Of a DNA stretch of 64,000 bases, positions 1 to 11,766 are shown one piece after another. The stretch's first letter is position 1. Every line of letters starts with the position of its first letter. The stretch is taken from NCBI RefSeq assembly GCF_021347895.1, contig NC_067113.1:246844-310843 (forward strand), given 5' to 3'. A program made the position numbers and the translations under genes. Origin of the DNA: Acanthochromis polyacanthus. Taxonomy: Eukaryota > Chordata > Actinopteri > Pomacentridae. Below the pieces are notes generated by a model. That model was not told the origin of the DNA. It did not search any database and saw only the letters and a list, made by a program, of their open reading frames with translations.

Positions 1-2599
1 ACAGTCCCCCCCCATAGAGTTTTCTCCCCCAGAAATCATTGTAAGCACACAAAAACAATTGAATAATAATATAGTAATGTTTAATAAAAGCACAACACAA
101 GTGCTGTAAATTATAAAAGGAAAACTTATTAATTGTTGAAAGATTATGCCCCCCCCCCCCCCCAGTTTTGATTCAGTTTTGATTGTTAAAAATCTTGTCA
201 CAAAACATTTTCAGCTTCTTTGGGGAAAATATATCTTGGATAATTGTGCATGTTAGCTTTATTTGAGTATAGTGTGGTCATGAAAGTGTATCATTTCCAC
301 CTAGTAACGTTGTTTTTGCTGGGTGAACATAGAAAAACCTGTATGCAGGTAGAATATGCACCAAGACAGAACAATGCTATAACTGCTATTATTACAACTG
401 AGGGCTCAACCCTGCAAGGCAAGTTCCAAAAGAGCAGGAGAGAGCGAGGGAGAGAACAGAGAACAATTTTTTTCATGTCCCCCCCAGGAATTACTCTCTG
501 AAATTTTGCTGTTTATTGTCCCCCCCAAAAATGAAATGGGATTTTCACCCCTGTATCTGGCAACAGCAATCAGAGAAAGTTGGGGCCAGATTGATGAAGA
601 GTCCTGTTTGTCACTTGTTAAGCTGTCATAAAATCCAGGGGTGGAGCAACAAAGTACTAGTGGTGTGTTGGAACGTTTTTTGTTTCTTTGTTTTTCATGA
701 TGACATATTTTTTTCCTCTGCTTGATCTAAAAAGCAATTGTTATTGACTACCACATTTTTAAAATTTCTTTTACTGTTTCTTAAAGCCAGAAAGCTGCCA
801 TTTTAAATGCCTTTAGTTTTGTGGCATGTCTGTGATCTGCTTTTTTTTTTTCTATAAAATTAAACAACTGAATGAACATCCTCCAAGACTGGTCATTCCA
901 CAATTTCTGCCAGGGGTTGTATTACTGCCCACTAAATTGACAGAAAAAATTAGAACCAGAGTTTTCACATGGTGTGGAACAGGAATAAATGAGTGTGTAT
1001 ATTAGGAGAGAGGGCATGAGAAACAATAACGTCGAATACTTTAAAATCTGACCAGCTGACAGGCATCATAAATCACAGCATATAATCAGAAGAAGTTGAC
1101 ATGAGAGCAGGTCAGTGGAGGAGTGGTGCACAGTTGTTGGGCACTCTCTTTAGCTCATCACTATTCAGTTGAATAATTTTTCTCGCTTTATGTTCTCCTG
1201 TCACCATGTTAACTGCTGTGCATCCTGTAGCACAGAAAGGCTAAAGGGCCCCCTGTGACAATGGAGCTTACAGCATCCCATTAGAACCCTGTTGCATGTT
1301 AATTGCGTTGTCTCCAAGCAGGCCTCATTCAGCCTGCTACCTGACTGTAGGGCTGTGACTGACACCGAGCAGACAATACCAGAGATGTTTTAGAATGGAT
1401 ACATGTCTACTGCTCCTACAACACCCAGAGGACAACAAGGGGGCCTGAGCTTTAACTAGGCAAAAGAAATTATAAAAAGCATGGAGCAGCAATAAAGACA
1501 GAAAAAGAAACAAAGAAGACAGACACAGAGATTTTTAAAAAACAGTGGCATGAGTTACTTCAGCCGTCTATCCTATACTGCAGCCTTCAAACAGGAGAGC
1601 TGACATAATGTGAATGGAGAAGTGGAATGAAAAAGACAACATGTCCTCTGAGCTCTGATACTCACAGGAGTGACTTAAAGCTGACACAAGTTCTGCAGGA
1701 TCGCCTGAAGCCTGCTGTCCTTTTGGTACAAACCTTGTTGACAGGAGACTATTGCTGACTATTAGCAATAGTCTCCTGTCGACATCATTTAAAATGATGT
1801 AAACTTGTGTAGACAGATTATCATACTGGCTGCTGATAATTAAGAAGGTGATCGTATCCACTCATGGAAATATGGTTTATTCAGTTATTGGGCAGTGGGA
1901 CAAAATGTATTAATAAATTGAACACAGGAAAAATAATAAACTCCGTTGTCTTCTGGAGCTTTTCATATAGAAATGTGGAGAAGTTTGCAGCTTGTTTTAA
2001 AGTAGATTGAATATTGTTGGTTTTACACTGTTGATCTGTAAAAAGCAAGCAATTTGAAGATGTTGCCTTTAGTGAAACGCGACAAGCATCTTTTACTTGT
2101 TTTAGACATATCTTAATACCTACAGATTAATGCACACCACCAAGACAATAGAACTTCCTTAACACGTCTTCTATATTTAGAACTGTTGTATGAAATAAAC
2201 AGTCTCAGTTTTGACGTGTTTGTCCCTATATGTTGGATTCACCTGACAGAGGATTAGCCCTCTACATGAGGCTGATAGTTAGGCTGAAAAATTATCAGTG
2301 TGGTATTAATTAGTACAATGACGCTCTGACTCTTTGTTTAGCTCTATTTAATAAATATATGAGGACATGTGTGATGTCAGGAAAGCAGACTGTGTATTTT
2401 TTTAAAATTATTCTTTTGCCCTGTACACTGCAGGGCGTTGTCCTGCTAGTATTTCCGGAAGTGCAATGAAAAAAAAAACTTGAGAGGTGAGGGTCCATGA
2501 TCACGAACCACCTTATAAAAACCAAACATACATTTGCATACATGATCATGTTTTCAAAACTTAACATCCCATGCTTATCCAATATACGACAGTGGCACT
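1..2599. other. non-coding stretch, 5' flank or intron 1 of dennd5b
   Basis: No gene or recognisable transposon protein is seen here. The first 540 bases hold several C homopolymers (about 6-12, 150-163, 479-485 and 521-527). The spacing of these C-runs suggests an unrecognised repeat but I cannot name it. The rest is AT-rich single-copy-looking sequence with one strong hairpin listed separately. Short open frames here have no family features and are taken as chance. Confidence 0.5.
1740..1780. repeat. perfect 16-bp-arm hairpin
   Basis: The left arm 1740-1755 (GACAGGAGACTATTGC) is exactly the reverse complement of the right arm 1765-1780, with a 9-base loop. A second small stem follows directly at 1782-1800 (arms ACATCATT/AATGATGT). 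No transposon ends or target duplication were recognised around it. Confidence 0.85.
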
Positions 2600-4195
2600 A
2601 CTGTTGAGTCTTCTTATCCAGGATTTTAATGGCTTGTTTATACAAGGATTTGAGAGGTTTCAAAGTTGTTCTGTTGGCTTGTGGCCAGAATGAGATACAA
2701 TATATGAAATGTGACAGAATCAAAGTATAAAAAAGGCTTTTGCACCTTCAAAAGTAGAAGAGTTTCTGATACTTCTGAAATGACAGAGGTTATATTTTAG
2801 TGTCCAGCTCATCTGTTTAATATGCTTTTTAAAGCTGAGCGTGGAGTCTAATATAACACAGAGATATTTATAACATGTGACATTATTTATGACTTCTCCA
2901 TTTAGCATGATGTTCGGACAGTCCATTTTTTTGTTTAAAAATATAGAGAGTTTTTGTGATGTTTAAAATGAGACATGTTTCATTCAACCATTTTGTCACT
3001 TTCACCATTGCATCTGGTAGTCTGTCACTTGTTCAACAGTGACAGTAACAGTGTCATCTGCATACAGCTGGATTTTTATATCATCTTCACACACTGATGG
3101 GAGATCATTTAGGTGCAAAGTAAAAAGCAGAGGGCTCAAAATTGAACCCTGTGGTGCTCCCATGGAGCAGGCCATTGTTTGAGAGACACTATTGTTAATG
3201 CAGATACACTGGAAGCAATCAGACAGATAAGATTTTAGCCAGCTAAGGGTATTCATGGACAGTTTCATCTTGTTAACTTTGAGAGGAGGATTGAATGATT
3301 GGCCGTATCAAAAACTTCACATAAATCTAGAAGGTGTGCACCTACTAGTGCTCCTTTATCAAGATTCTGTTTTATTGGTTCAATGAAATGACAACATGCT
3401 GTTACTGTTGAATAATTTTTCCTGAAACCAAACTGCATGGGCTGTAGCAGGTGTGCAGATTCAAGATGTTCTACTAATGGGTTTGCAACCACCTTTTCAA
3501 TGACTTTTGAGGGAACAGGAAGTATACTGATCATCCTGTAGGTACTAAGTTCCTTTTAAACTTCTGCTACAATGGCAGGTTTCAGAGTTACAATGGCAGG
3601 TATCAGAATGTTTGGAAAAGCAGTCTCATGTATTGTTTGGTTTATTAGTTTTGAGATTGGAGCGGTTAAGTCATCTTTATATTTTTTCAGGAATATAGTG
3701 TCAAGTCCATGAAAAAATATGAAGATAACCGCTCTCTAGAGCTCGACAGCGATAACATAATTTTTAAAAGTTTTGCCTCATTTATGAGTTTAAGATTTAG
3801 ATTGGCTTCATGATTGAAAGTACCACATGGTTCAAGAGGATAGTTGAATGAAGAGTTCTGACCAAGCTCTTGAACAGATTTGATGAAATGTTCATTAAAG
3901 TTGTCAGCTATGGCTATGCTGTCTGTATAAGACATTTATCTTAAGTTGTGTGACTTCACTCTTTATATATTCTCTTCCATTGAATTTGTCAATGTATTTC
4001 CAGAGGGTTTTTTTATTGTTTTCCTTAGCATTTTAATTATGTCTAGGGGAAAAATGCTTTTGCAACTCAGCAAAGCAAAAGCATTTTGATCAGTCTGTCT
4101 TTATTTAGACCGAAATTCAAAAATCTTTCAAGAAATGGGCCTCTATTTTTCACAAGTTTCACAACATCTGGTTTAATTATGGACAGTCATCGATA
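2600..4195 (-). mobile_element. decayed non-LTR retrotransposon (jockey/CR1/L2-type LINE), reverse transcriptase part
   Basis: Read on the minus strand, four successive frame pieces give a LINE reverse transcriptase. At 3687-3935 is the linker before the RT. At 3265-3534 is the RT start, with the ISILPVPSKVIEKVVANPL and MQFGFRKNYST motifs. At 3002-3268 is the catalytic core with GAPQGSILSPLLF and the YADDT box. At 2720-2926 is the C-terminal part with the YKYLCVILD thumb motif. Frameshifts and stops break it several times, so it is dead. The 5' end with the endonuclease is missing. The exact clade is not settled from sequence alone. Confidence 0.85.
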
Positions 4196-4545
4196 ATGGT
4201 TAAGTTTTAATGCTGCTCTCCCCAAACTGCCCTGTAAACTGATGTTCCCTAAACACACATTGTGTGTTGTATTTTCCTTGCTTTCCCACCCCTCCCTCTC
4301 CTCCCATCCCTCCCCCTTGCCCTCCTCTGTCCCTCTCAACCCGCCCGGCCAGCAGGCAGATGGGTCCCCCCTATATAGAGCCGGGTTCTGCTCGAGGTTT
4401 CTTCCCTGTTAAAAGGGTGTTTTCCTTGCCACTGTCGCCTTTGGGCTTGCTCTGGGGGTCAGGCATATGGGTTCTGTAAAGCGTCTTGGGACGATTTGAC
4501 TGTAATTGACGCTATATAAATAAAATTGAATTGAATTGAATTAAA
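4196..4545 (+). mobile_element. 3' end of a teleost LINE/SINE-type repeat with (TTGAA)n tail
   Basis: This is the familiar fish repeat tail: a C-rich stretch, then a GGTTTCTTCCCTGTTAAAAG-type segment, a GTAAAGCGTCTTGG motif, a CGCTATATAAATAAA motif, and a terminal ATTGAATTGAATTGAA microsatellite at 4526-4543. Many non-LTR families of fish share such a tail, so the family name is left open. It directly abuts the older minus-strand LINE. The Pro-rich open frame at 4264-4479 is chance coding in this repeat. Confidence 0.7.
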
Positions 4546-6699
4546 GGTAAAAGTTACCCCCAACAGGCTTCATGCTGGTACTGCAAGTGTGTTCAATACT
4601 TCGCGATATTTGGATAGGCTTCCTCAGGGCTGCTCCGAGTCTGGCTCTGAATGATAGACATGTGTTTGTAAATCCAGATTTTTTGTACATCCAACTGAAA
4701 ATGTTTATTTTAGTGCTAAGTCTGTGTGAGAGCTGGGAGAAACCTCTATACTTATGAAGCTTTGACCACATCATGGGGATATCAAAGGAGGCCATGACAA
4801 TCCCCTCCTTGTGTTTCCTCCAGTAATCCTTCTGCAAAGACATTCAGATATCTATATCAGTGCACTGACTTATTTATAAATGGTTAGGGCTAGATTAAAA
4901 TAAATGAACTTTTTCAGACGTCTTCCCTTTTCTTCATCTTTGCAGTTGACACTGAGAGCTGGAATGTGCTTTGTACTGTAGGCCAAAAGGGGAGTGATTA
5001 AAAATGAGACATTTTTAAAGTGTGGTTGAATGTTACAACTAGAGATTTGCTTGGCACTGACGGGCTTATTCAGAACTAGGGCTGGACCCGAATATCTGAA
5101 TATTCGTTCGCTACGGCGGTATCCGGATATTAATTTTGGTATCCGAATATCAATGAATGTAAGGATGTCTTTTAAATGCAAAAGTCCTACACTCCAGCTT
5201 TTACATGTCTTTGCTGAACCGTTTGAGAGTCGCTGTTTTTTGGTTGCTGCACTTTTCTAATAGCTTCTATTCTGCTGTGGTTAATTGTGGCTTGCCATTA
5301 TTGTATTTGCTGCTGTAAATAAAAGCCAACACTTTTCCTGGATTTTTCACAAATGGTGAATATTACTTTTACAGTTAATTTACTATTATTCCAGTCATTT
5401 TTCCTAAGCTTCTTTTTTCTATTATTGTTAAGCTCTCCTTAACAAAACTAAAGCATTAGAGTAGACTAGATCTTTATTGTCACTGTTACAGAAAACAGTG
5501 AAAATCATCATCTCATTAGAGTAGAATACCATAAATGAAAGTCAATGGCATAAGGGCTTTAAGCACTTTAATAAAAGATGTGAAGTAGTATTTCTGTTAA
5601 ACAAGAGGAGCTTGGAGCAGCAAATTGGTGAGTTTGAAAACTGAACTTTAAGGGATTTGATAAATATGGGTCCATACCATCAGACTGACTCCTCACTTCA
5701 AGCTATCAGAAATATGTTAACCAATAAAGCAAAGGTTGAGGGATATGCATGGCAGATAATGTTATTGTTATTGTAGTGCTGGTACAGGGTTAGTCTTAGT
5801 ACCTGATGGAGCCTGTTCCTGTACTATAAAAGTGGGAAAGTAGAATTTTGGACAGTTTGTTAAAAATTACAGCTCTGTTCTCTCCATGGTTGTAGTAAAT
5901 AATGGCCCTGGCCAGTATTTAAGAATTTGCTTTTTTCTTTGAAAGACCAGACTCACAAGACAAACAAAAGTGTCACTGTCCATTCATGTGTTAGACCCCA
6001 AACAAACTTTTAAAAATCATCACAAATAGACTGCACAAATGACATCTGACTTCTGTGTCAGTACTGTCTCTTATCTGTCATCAAAGAGCGACAGCGCAGT
6101 CATCACCTTCCCATAATGCAGCCTCACAGCTGCTGTGAGAACAGCTGCCTCTGGCTGACACACACAAAGCTTTATGCCTTTTATTATTCATAGTAAAATA
6201 AATGTGTTTTCATTGGGATACATCTGGCCTACCAGAGCTTCATCACTGCTCAGACCAAAGGAGCTGTGCTAGGGTTAACCCTAACCCTAATCCTCTATCT
6301 GAATGTATTTAATCTACATTCAGATATAATATACTGGCTCTTTTACTGTACTACAACATCCCTGTAGATCAAAATGTCAAGGAAAAACTGCTGCATAACA
6401 GGTTTATGCAGCAGTTTTTGTGAGAATATTTAAAAATTTTAAAATAGCTACAGACTGGATTTATCACCCTCTGCTGCTTTACTGACCAATGTTTTTATGA
6501 AAACTTTTTCACCTTTATGAAGCTGCCAGACCACAAAAACAACTCAAATAATTAGTTGTGTACCAAATTTAATGATTAAAAAAATTTAAAACACACAAAT
6601 AGTGTACACGAAGCAAAATTAGTTTATTGAACGCTAGTCCTCTTCTGGTGTGCTGATGGCTTGTAGAGTGTTAGTTTACCCTGAGCACCAGGGAGCTGT
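4546..6699. other. non-coding stretch with small repeat fragments
   Basis: No host gene is recognised. At about 5076-5150 is a fragment starting AGGGCTGGACCCGAATAT followed by ATCCGAATATC repeats, which looks like one end of a hAT-type MITE whose other end was not found. At 5461-5530 is a short AGATCTTTATTGTCACTG segment like the reverse complement of a LINE 3' tail. At 6273-6294 is a short telomere-like CCCTAACCCTAA block. Overlapping frames at 4541-5260 have no recognisable domain. Confidence 0.5.
6296..6419. repeat. two adjacent perfect hairpins
   Basis: Hairpin 1 has 12-bp arms at 6296-6307 and 6315-6326 with a 7-base loop. Hairpin 2 has 16-bp arms at 6383-6398 (AAAAACTGCTGCATAA) and 6404-6419 with a 5-base loop. 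Both are perfect. No Helitron-type CTRR end follows hairpin 2, and no miRNA family is recognised. Confidence 0.8.
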
Positions 6700-6971
6700 G
6701 CTGCAGCTAGGGCTGGGTAGGGCTGGGTGATAAATCGATTTTTTTAAATCGATTAGTTCGAGTTTGTACTTAATGTTCATTTGTTTTAATGAAAATCGAT
6801 TTTCTCATCAACATCCGCCACCAACGCCTGCCTGCTGGGCTTCCGTAGTTCAGAGTGTGCGCCCCGCTCCCCAACGGTGCAGATCTTACTCCGAAGAAAT
6901 AAAACGTATCGTCTGTCATTATTACTCCACCAAGGAATGGCAGAGTTATGTGACGATCGGCGTACGTTTGT

Positions 6972-8143
6972 CTTCTTCTTTTCCTTTCAGCTTTTCCCTT
7001 CAGGGGTCGCCACAGCGAATCAATTGCCTCCATCTAACCCTGTCTTCTGCATCCTCTTTTTCAGTTTCCACCATTTGTTCCTCTGCTCTGCCTTTGCCCT
7101 CTTCATCTTCTTCACCACCAGGGTCATCCTACACACCACCATCCTATGCTGTCTGGCTACACTCTCACCTGCCACTACTTTGCAGTCACTGATCTCCTTC
7201 AGATTACACCGTCTACACAAGATGTAGTCTACCTGTGTGCTCCTACCTTCACTCTTATAGGTCACCCTATGTTCCTGCCTCTTCTGGAAGAAAGTATTCA
7301 CTAAAGCCATTTCCATCCTTTTTCCAAAATCAACCACCATCTGTCCTTCTGCGTTCCTCTCCTGGATACCAAACCTGCCCATGACCTCATCATCATCTCT
7401 GTTTCCTGCACCAACATGTCCTTTGAAGTCTGCACCAATGACAACTCTCTCACTTATAGGGATACTCTGCATCACTTCATCAAGGTCCAACCAGAATTTC
7501 TCCTTCTCCTCCAGCTCACATCCTACCTGTGGAGCATACCCACTAACAACATTGAACATCACCTTCGATTTCTAGCTTCAGGCTCATCACTCGATCTGAC
7601 ACTCTTTTTAGCTCCAGGACATTCCTAACAAACTCCTCCTTCAAGATAACTCCTACTCCATTTCTCTTCCTATCTACACCATGATAGAACAACTTGAACC
7701 CTGCTCCTAAACTTCTAGCTTTACTACCTTTCCACCTGGTCTCCTGGACACACAGTATGTCCACCTTCCTCCTCTGCATCATGTCAACCAGCTCTCTTAC
7801 CATTTCCTGTCATCGTTTCAACATTCAAAGTCCATACTCTCAGTCCTAGACTCTTTGTGTTCCTCTTCTCTCTCTTCCTACGAACACACCTTCCTCCCCT
7901 CCTTCTTCGACCAACAGTCGTCCATTTTCCACCGGCACCCTGTAGGTTGACAGTACCGATGGCGGTCGTTGTTAACCTGGTCCTCGAGCGATCTGGTATG
8001 GAAGTCATACATTTGATTCGCATGTTTGATTTGGCCAAAGTTTTATGTCGGATGCCCTTCCTGACACAGCCCTCTGTATTTATCCGGGCTTGGGACCGGC
8101 ACAATAAGACACTGGCTTGTGTCCCCTTGCGGCTACATTGATT
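6972..8143 (-). mobile_element. internally deleted RTE-type LINE (endonuclease only) nested in hAT element
   Basis: The insert is bounded by a perfect 13-bp target duplication GGCGTACGTTTGT (6959-6971 and 8144-8156), showing target-primed insertion. On the minus strand it starts in the 5' leader and N-terminal region, runs through an apurinic-type endonuclease domain, then jumps from a KWWKLKK motif directly to the last residues KTGLDGGN and the 3' UTR. The same last residues end the reverse transcriptase at 30634. The whole RT has therefore been deleted, yet both ends are preserved. Confidence 0.85.
7020..8104 (-). pseudogene. LINE endonuclease domain (EEP fold), frameshifted, RT deleted
   Basis: Three minus-strand frame pieces are consecutive: 7784-8104 (N-terminal leader), 7543-7803 (start of the endonuclease with DILCVQETRWKGSKA, where the E and R of QETRW are catalytic-site residues of this family) and 7020-7562 (SGYAPQVGCE, VVIGADFKGHVG, DYILCRR and a terminal RQHRMVVCRM segment, the SDH-like end). 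The 180-residue last piece ends prematurely because it is fused to the ORF's own C-terminal tail. At least two frameshifts separate the pieces. In its family this domain nicks target DNA to prime reverse transcription. Confidence 0.85.
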
Positions 8144-9196
8144 GGCGTACGTTTGTGTACTGTTGGCGTACGTCTGTGTGAAACATTACTCAAAGACAGA
8201 CTGACAGAGTTGGATGAAATTTCAGGGAAGGTCAGAAATAGCACAAGGACCAAGTGATTAAATTTTGGCAGTGATGCAACTCATAGTCTGGATCCACGGC
8301 TTTGTTCAGGATTTCCCATTGGGAGATATAGCTGCAGACACGGCGTCGCTGTAACCATGAAGTGAACACTGTCAGTTACCTGCTGACGATCACATGATTG
8401 CGATCCTACTACAAAATGACCGTTATGTCCCATCAATTCCTGCAATTCCGCCCGCTACATATTTAGGTCACGCAAAGTAGCAAACCCCAGTCAGACACGT
8501 TAAGTTCAGCCATCTGCCTTATTTTGAACACGAATTCACCTTTCTGCCTTCACTCATTTCTTCACCATCAGAGCTTGTCCTCATTCCAGCTGCTTATAAG
8601 TTTAGACACATCCTTTGCTAGACAGCAACAGTGGAACCGCTTTCTTTTCGGACTTTTCAGAAGCGTCTTCGTCATGTCAAGAAGCCTCTTCTTTGAGAAC
8701 CACTTCCTGTGCCACTGGAATGGTTACAAAACAAAAGCCCGTAGCATTCAAAATACGCCTTCAAAATAAGAGCATGGGGGGAATGGTTATTTTAACACTA
8801 GCAAAACAGAAGCTTGCCAAAATTGATGAACTGATCAACAGACCTTTAAAAGAGTAATTTACACGTGATTCGGTATAAATACATAATGTGCACATGCATA
8901 ACACATGCCTGTGCTCAGCACAAGGTCACTTTTTATTAGAGACAGATTTCATCCGTCGGAAATGATACGTCACTGAGCATCCTTGGCGGAGTACTGCGCT
9001 CTTTGAATGCTTTTCTTGTTTTGAATTAGTTTGGGTTGTATAGCATCACTTGTTTTGACAATTTCTTTGTCATCTGCAAATTGATTTTAGGTAGGGGGTT
9101 AAAAAAAAATCGAATAAATTGTGAATCGGGATTTTTTTGTGAAAAAATCGGAGATTTTTTTTTTTTTAGGTCATATCGCCCAGCCCTAGCTGCAGC

Positions 9197-11274
9197 CACA
9201 GAAAACAACATTCATTCTACTATTTCATTTTCTGAATATAACGTAAATAAATAAACAAATGCTTTGGGTGGACAGTGCTAATTTAAGCTAAAGAAAAGCT
9301 CGTTGTTGCACTAGTACAGATCACAGAATCTGACAGTACACAGTAAATAGTGTAACACCAGCAGGCCAAGTACCCGTTCTCCTCAGAAATGCAAAAAGTT
9401 TTTACTTTACTATGTTTGACTGTAGATATTTAAATGAAGGACTTGTCCTTCCCCCCCTTTGTTCGAAATCTGAGTATGTTATCCACTTGGAACCAGACCC
9501 CGACAGAAGCAGCCGTCTGAGGCCTTCATTGGTGATTTTGTTGTGGTCTGTGAAAGTTTAGAGCTATTTTTTAGGAAAGTTTATAGGAAAGTTAAAGGAG
9601 TGTTGCATTTTGTCTTTTAACTCCATTAGTTAGTGTATGGAGTTGCAGCAGAGCTTTTTTCCTCCTCTCAGCCAGCCTGCTGGCAGTCTGCTTACCCTGT
9701 TGTGTCATGAGTAAAGAATGCTGGACTGATGCCACTGTGGCGACTGCAGTTTAGCAGAGATAAAAGGACTGACGGGGACACATTTTCCCCAGTACATTCC
9801 TCTAAGAATGGACGTGACAATTAGTTTTCATCCTTTATCGGTGCATAAACACTTCCTTCTAAACTTATTTTTCTGGCCTTTTGTTGGCTTTGTTAGACAG
9901 GTTAGTCGAGAAGCAGACAGGTGAATGAGGGAAAGATCTGCAGCAAAGGGCCGTGAGCTGGAATCGAGCCCAGGCAGCTGCATCAGCAGGTACTATAGAC
10001 CCTGGTAGCAGATCTCCCATTCAGCCAGCTGAGCTATCTGGGCTCCTGCCTTCTTCTATTCTTAAGTCCAAAAGATATTCCGTCAGTCAGCTTGCAGAAA
10101 AAGAACGAGGCGTAGATACACAGGAGCTTCTCATCTACTACTCAGGTGACAGTGAGCCATGAGTGGACACTGAAGCCTCCAGTGATGGAAGGACCAAGAG
10201 GTGCAACCAGAGCTGTGTCGGAATAAAAAATGAGTCAATCGTTCTCCTGCCCCTTCTTCTCCTTTTCTCATCCATCCCTCTGTTTTATCTTTCTCTGTGT
10301 CCTCACTGTCTTAGAGTGAATGAAAGAACAAATTAGTTGTTGACAGTATGACAGTGATGACATCACCACAGAGTGATGACATCACCAGGGTAACGTCCTG
10401 CAACGTGCCAACAGAGTACTGAATAGAGACACCAGAGCCAGTTTAGCCCAAGCATTGAGACACTGGACCGTTGTTGCACACAAACACACACTCACTGCCA
10501 GCGATACAAAGAAACTAGGAAAGACAATCAGATGAATGCAGGATGCAAGCTGCTCGTGTTCTGATGCAGCTGGACTGCAGTCAGGATCCCTATCATGTAA
10601 GAACAATTTATAATGATTAAAAGATTAGAAGGTGTTAACCTCACTGCCCACCTGCCTGCAACAACAGCCCCCATTCTAATTTGTCCTGTTGCCAAGGAGA
10701 CAGATGATGCTGCTCTCACCCAGTCAGTGCCAGGCGTTGGCAGCAGAGGCTGGCACCATTTACAGAGAATAGGAAGGTTGAGTATGTGTTGTGCACATTT
10801 GACCTATTGGTGTGTACGGGTACGTGTACATACATGTGTGGCTGGTCTGGCTGCCCAGTTGTAGCAGGTGCTCCTGGTGGAGAACTGTGGGGTAGAATGT
10901 GCTTTTGAAGCCAAATGAGTGAGCACTATGAGAGCAGTAGATGAACTCCTGCTGAGTTTGAGTTAGGCTTTGGCCAACGGGAACCGTTTTCCTTTTATAA
11001 GCGTCATTGAATAGAAGCAGAGCTGACTGCAATGCTTGGCTTTGAATCATGAATTCTGCTCTTCTGCATCTTTATTTTTTGTCTAAATGTTCAAAGTACA
11101 GTAAAACAACAAAGTGTGGCTGTTCTCAACTCTGCTGTTGAGAATTTGTCTTTCGCTGACAGGCACCTCTTAGATAAAACTTTTTTCAGATGATTCCTAT
11201 TAGAGGTGCAACAATTAATCAGTTATTTAAAGTAGTCTGCGAAAGTTTTGGCATTTTTTAGAGTAATATGCATA
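9197..11274. other. non-coding stretch between hAT and Tc1 nests
   Basis: Holds the SINE copy listed separately. At 10354-10386 the segment GTGATGACATCACC is present twice, 19 bases apart (10354-10367 and 10373-10386). Each copy is nearly palindromic and resembles a CRE/AP-1-like site. Near 11205 is an AGAGGTGCAACAATTAATC segment like the end of an old hAT MITE. No gene is recognised. The open frames at 10382-11050 show no domain. Confidence 0.5.
9870..10052 (-). mobile_element. tRNA-derived SINE, degenerate
   Basis: On the minus strand this reads as a tRNA-like head. An A-box-like TAGCTCAGCTGGCTGAA lies at about 10022-10038, and a B-box-like GGGCTCGATTCCAGC at about 9956-9970. A short body follows. 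On the + strand it appears as the common fish segment with CTGGAATCGAGCCC. It is not a functional tRNA gene: the cloverleaf is incomplete and an anticodon arm cannot be formed convincingly. Confidence 0.65.
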
Positions 11275-11462
11275 CAATGCTGTAGAAAAGTATTTGCCCC
11301 TTTCTAGAATTCTTTTTCCCCCCGCTGAAATGTTTAAAACCATCAAACAAATTTAAATATTAGGCAAAAATAACCACAGTAAACACAAAATGCAGTTTTT
11401 AAATGATGATTAATGTTTAAAGGGAAAAAAGCTGTTCAAACCTACCTGGCCCTGTGTGGAAA

Positions 11463-11465
<3 letters not shown>

Positions 11466-11493
<28 letters not shown>

Positions 11494-11766
11494 TGTTTGT
11501 TTTTCTATACCGGTGGGGACTTACCATTGACTCCCATTCATATCTAACTCCTAACCCTTACCCTAACCCTAACCTTAACCAACACCAAATCAATGCCTAA
11601 CCCTAAACAAACGTTTTTGCACTTTTACATTTTTTATTAACAACAACATGGCCAAGAAAATGGTGTTGCCACCCGTGGGGACCTCATTTTAGGTCCCCAC
11701 CGTAAGACAAGTCCCCACCTTTATAGCAAATAGTCAGGTCAAAGTCCCCACCGGAATAGCAGAAAC

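Larger units (their letters stand above)
6708..9188. mobile_element. non-autonomous hAT transposon with nested LINE
   Basis: The ends are inverted copies of TAGGGCTGGG (6708-6717 and 9179-9188). They are flanked by a perfect 8-bp target duplication GCTGCAGC (6700-6707 and 9189-9196), the hallmark of hAT insertion. Both subterminal regions are rich in AATCGATT/AAATCG motifs, probably transposase binding sites. Without the LINE inside (6972-8143 plus one 13-bp duplication) the element is about 1.3 kb. No hAT transposase frame was recognised in it, so it is probably a MITE or deletion derivative moved in trans. Confidence 0.9.

Noticed and set aside
4541..5260. Overlapping open frames on both strands, including LQKDYWRKHKEGIVMASFD
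   Set aside because: No recognised domain, no repeat ends and no splice sites in phase. Could be a remnant of an unknown gene, but not supportable.
6273..6294. Interstitial telomere repeat
   Set aside because: Only about three degenerate CCCTAA units; too short to claim a telomere fusion. The longer runs at 11551-11603 belong to a dispersed repeat.
6383..6419. Helitron 3' hairpin
   Set aside because: No CTRR motif 10-12 bases after the stem and no 5' TC start identified.
9870..10052. tRNA gene on the minus strand
   Set aside because: A and B boxes are present but the cloverleaf cannot close, and the sequence continues into a repeat body. Same judgement for the heads at 18575, 20381 and 47954.
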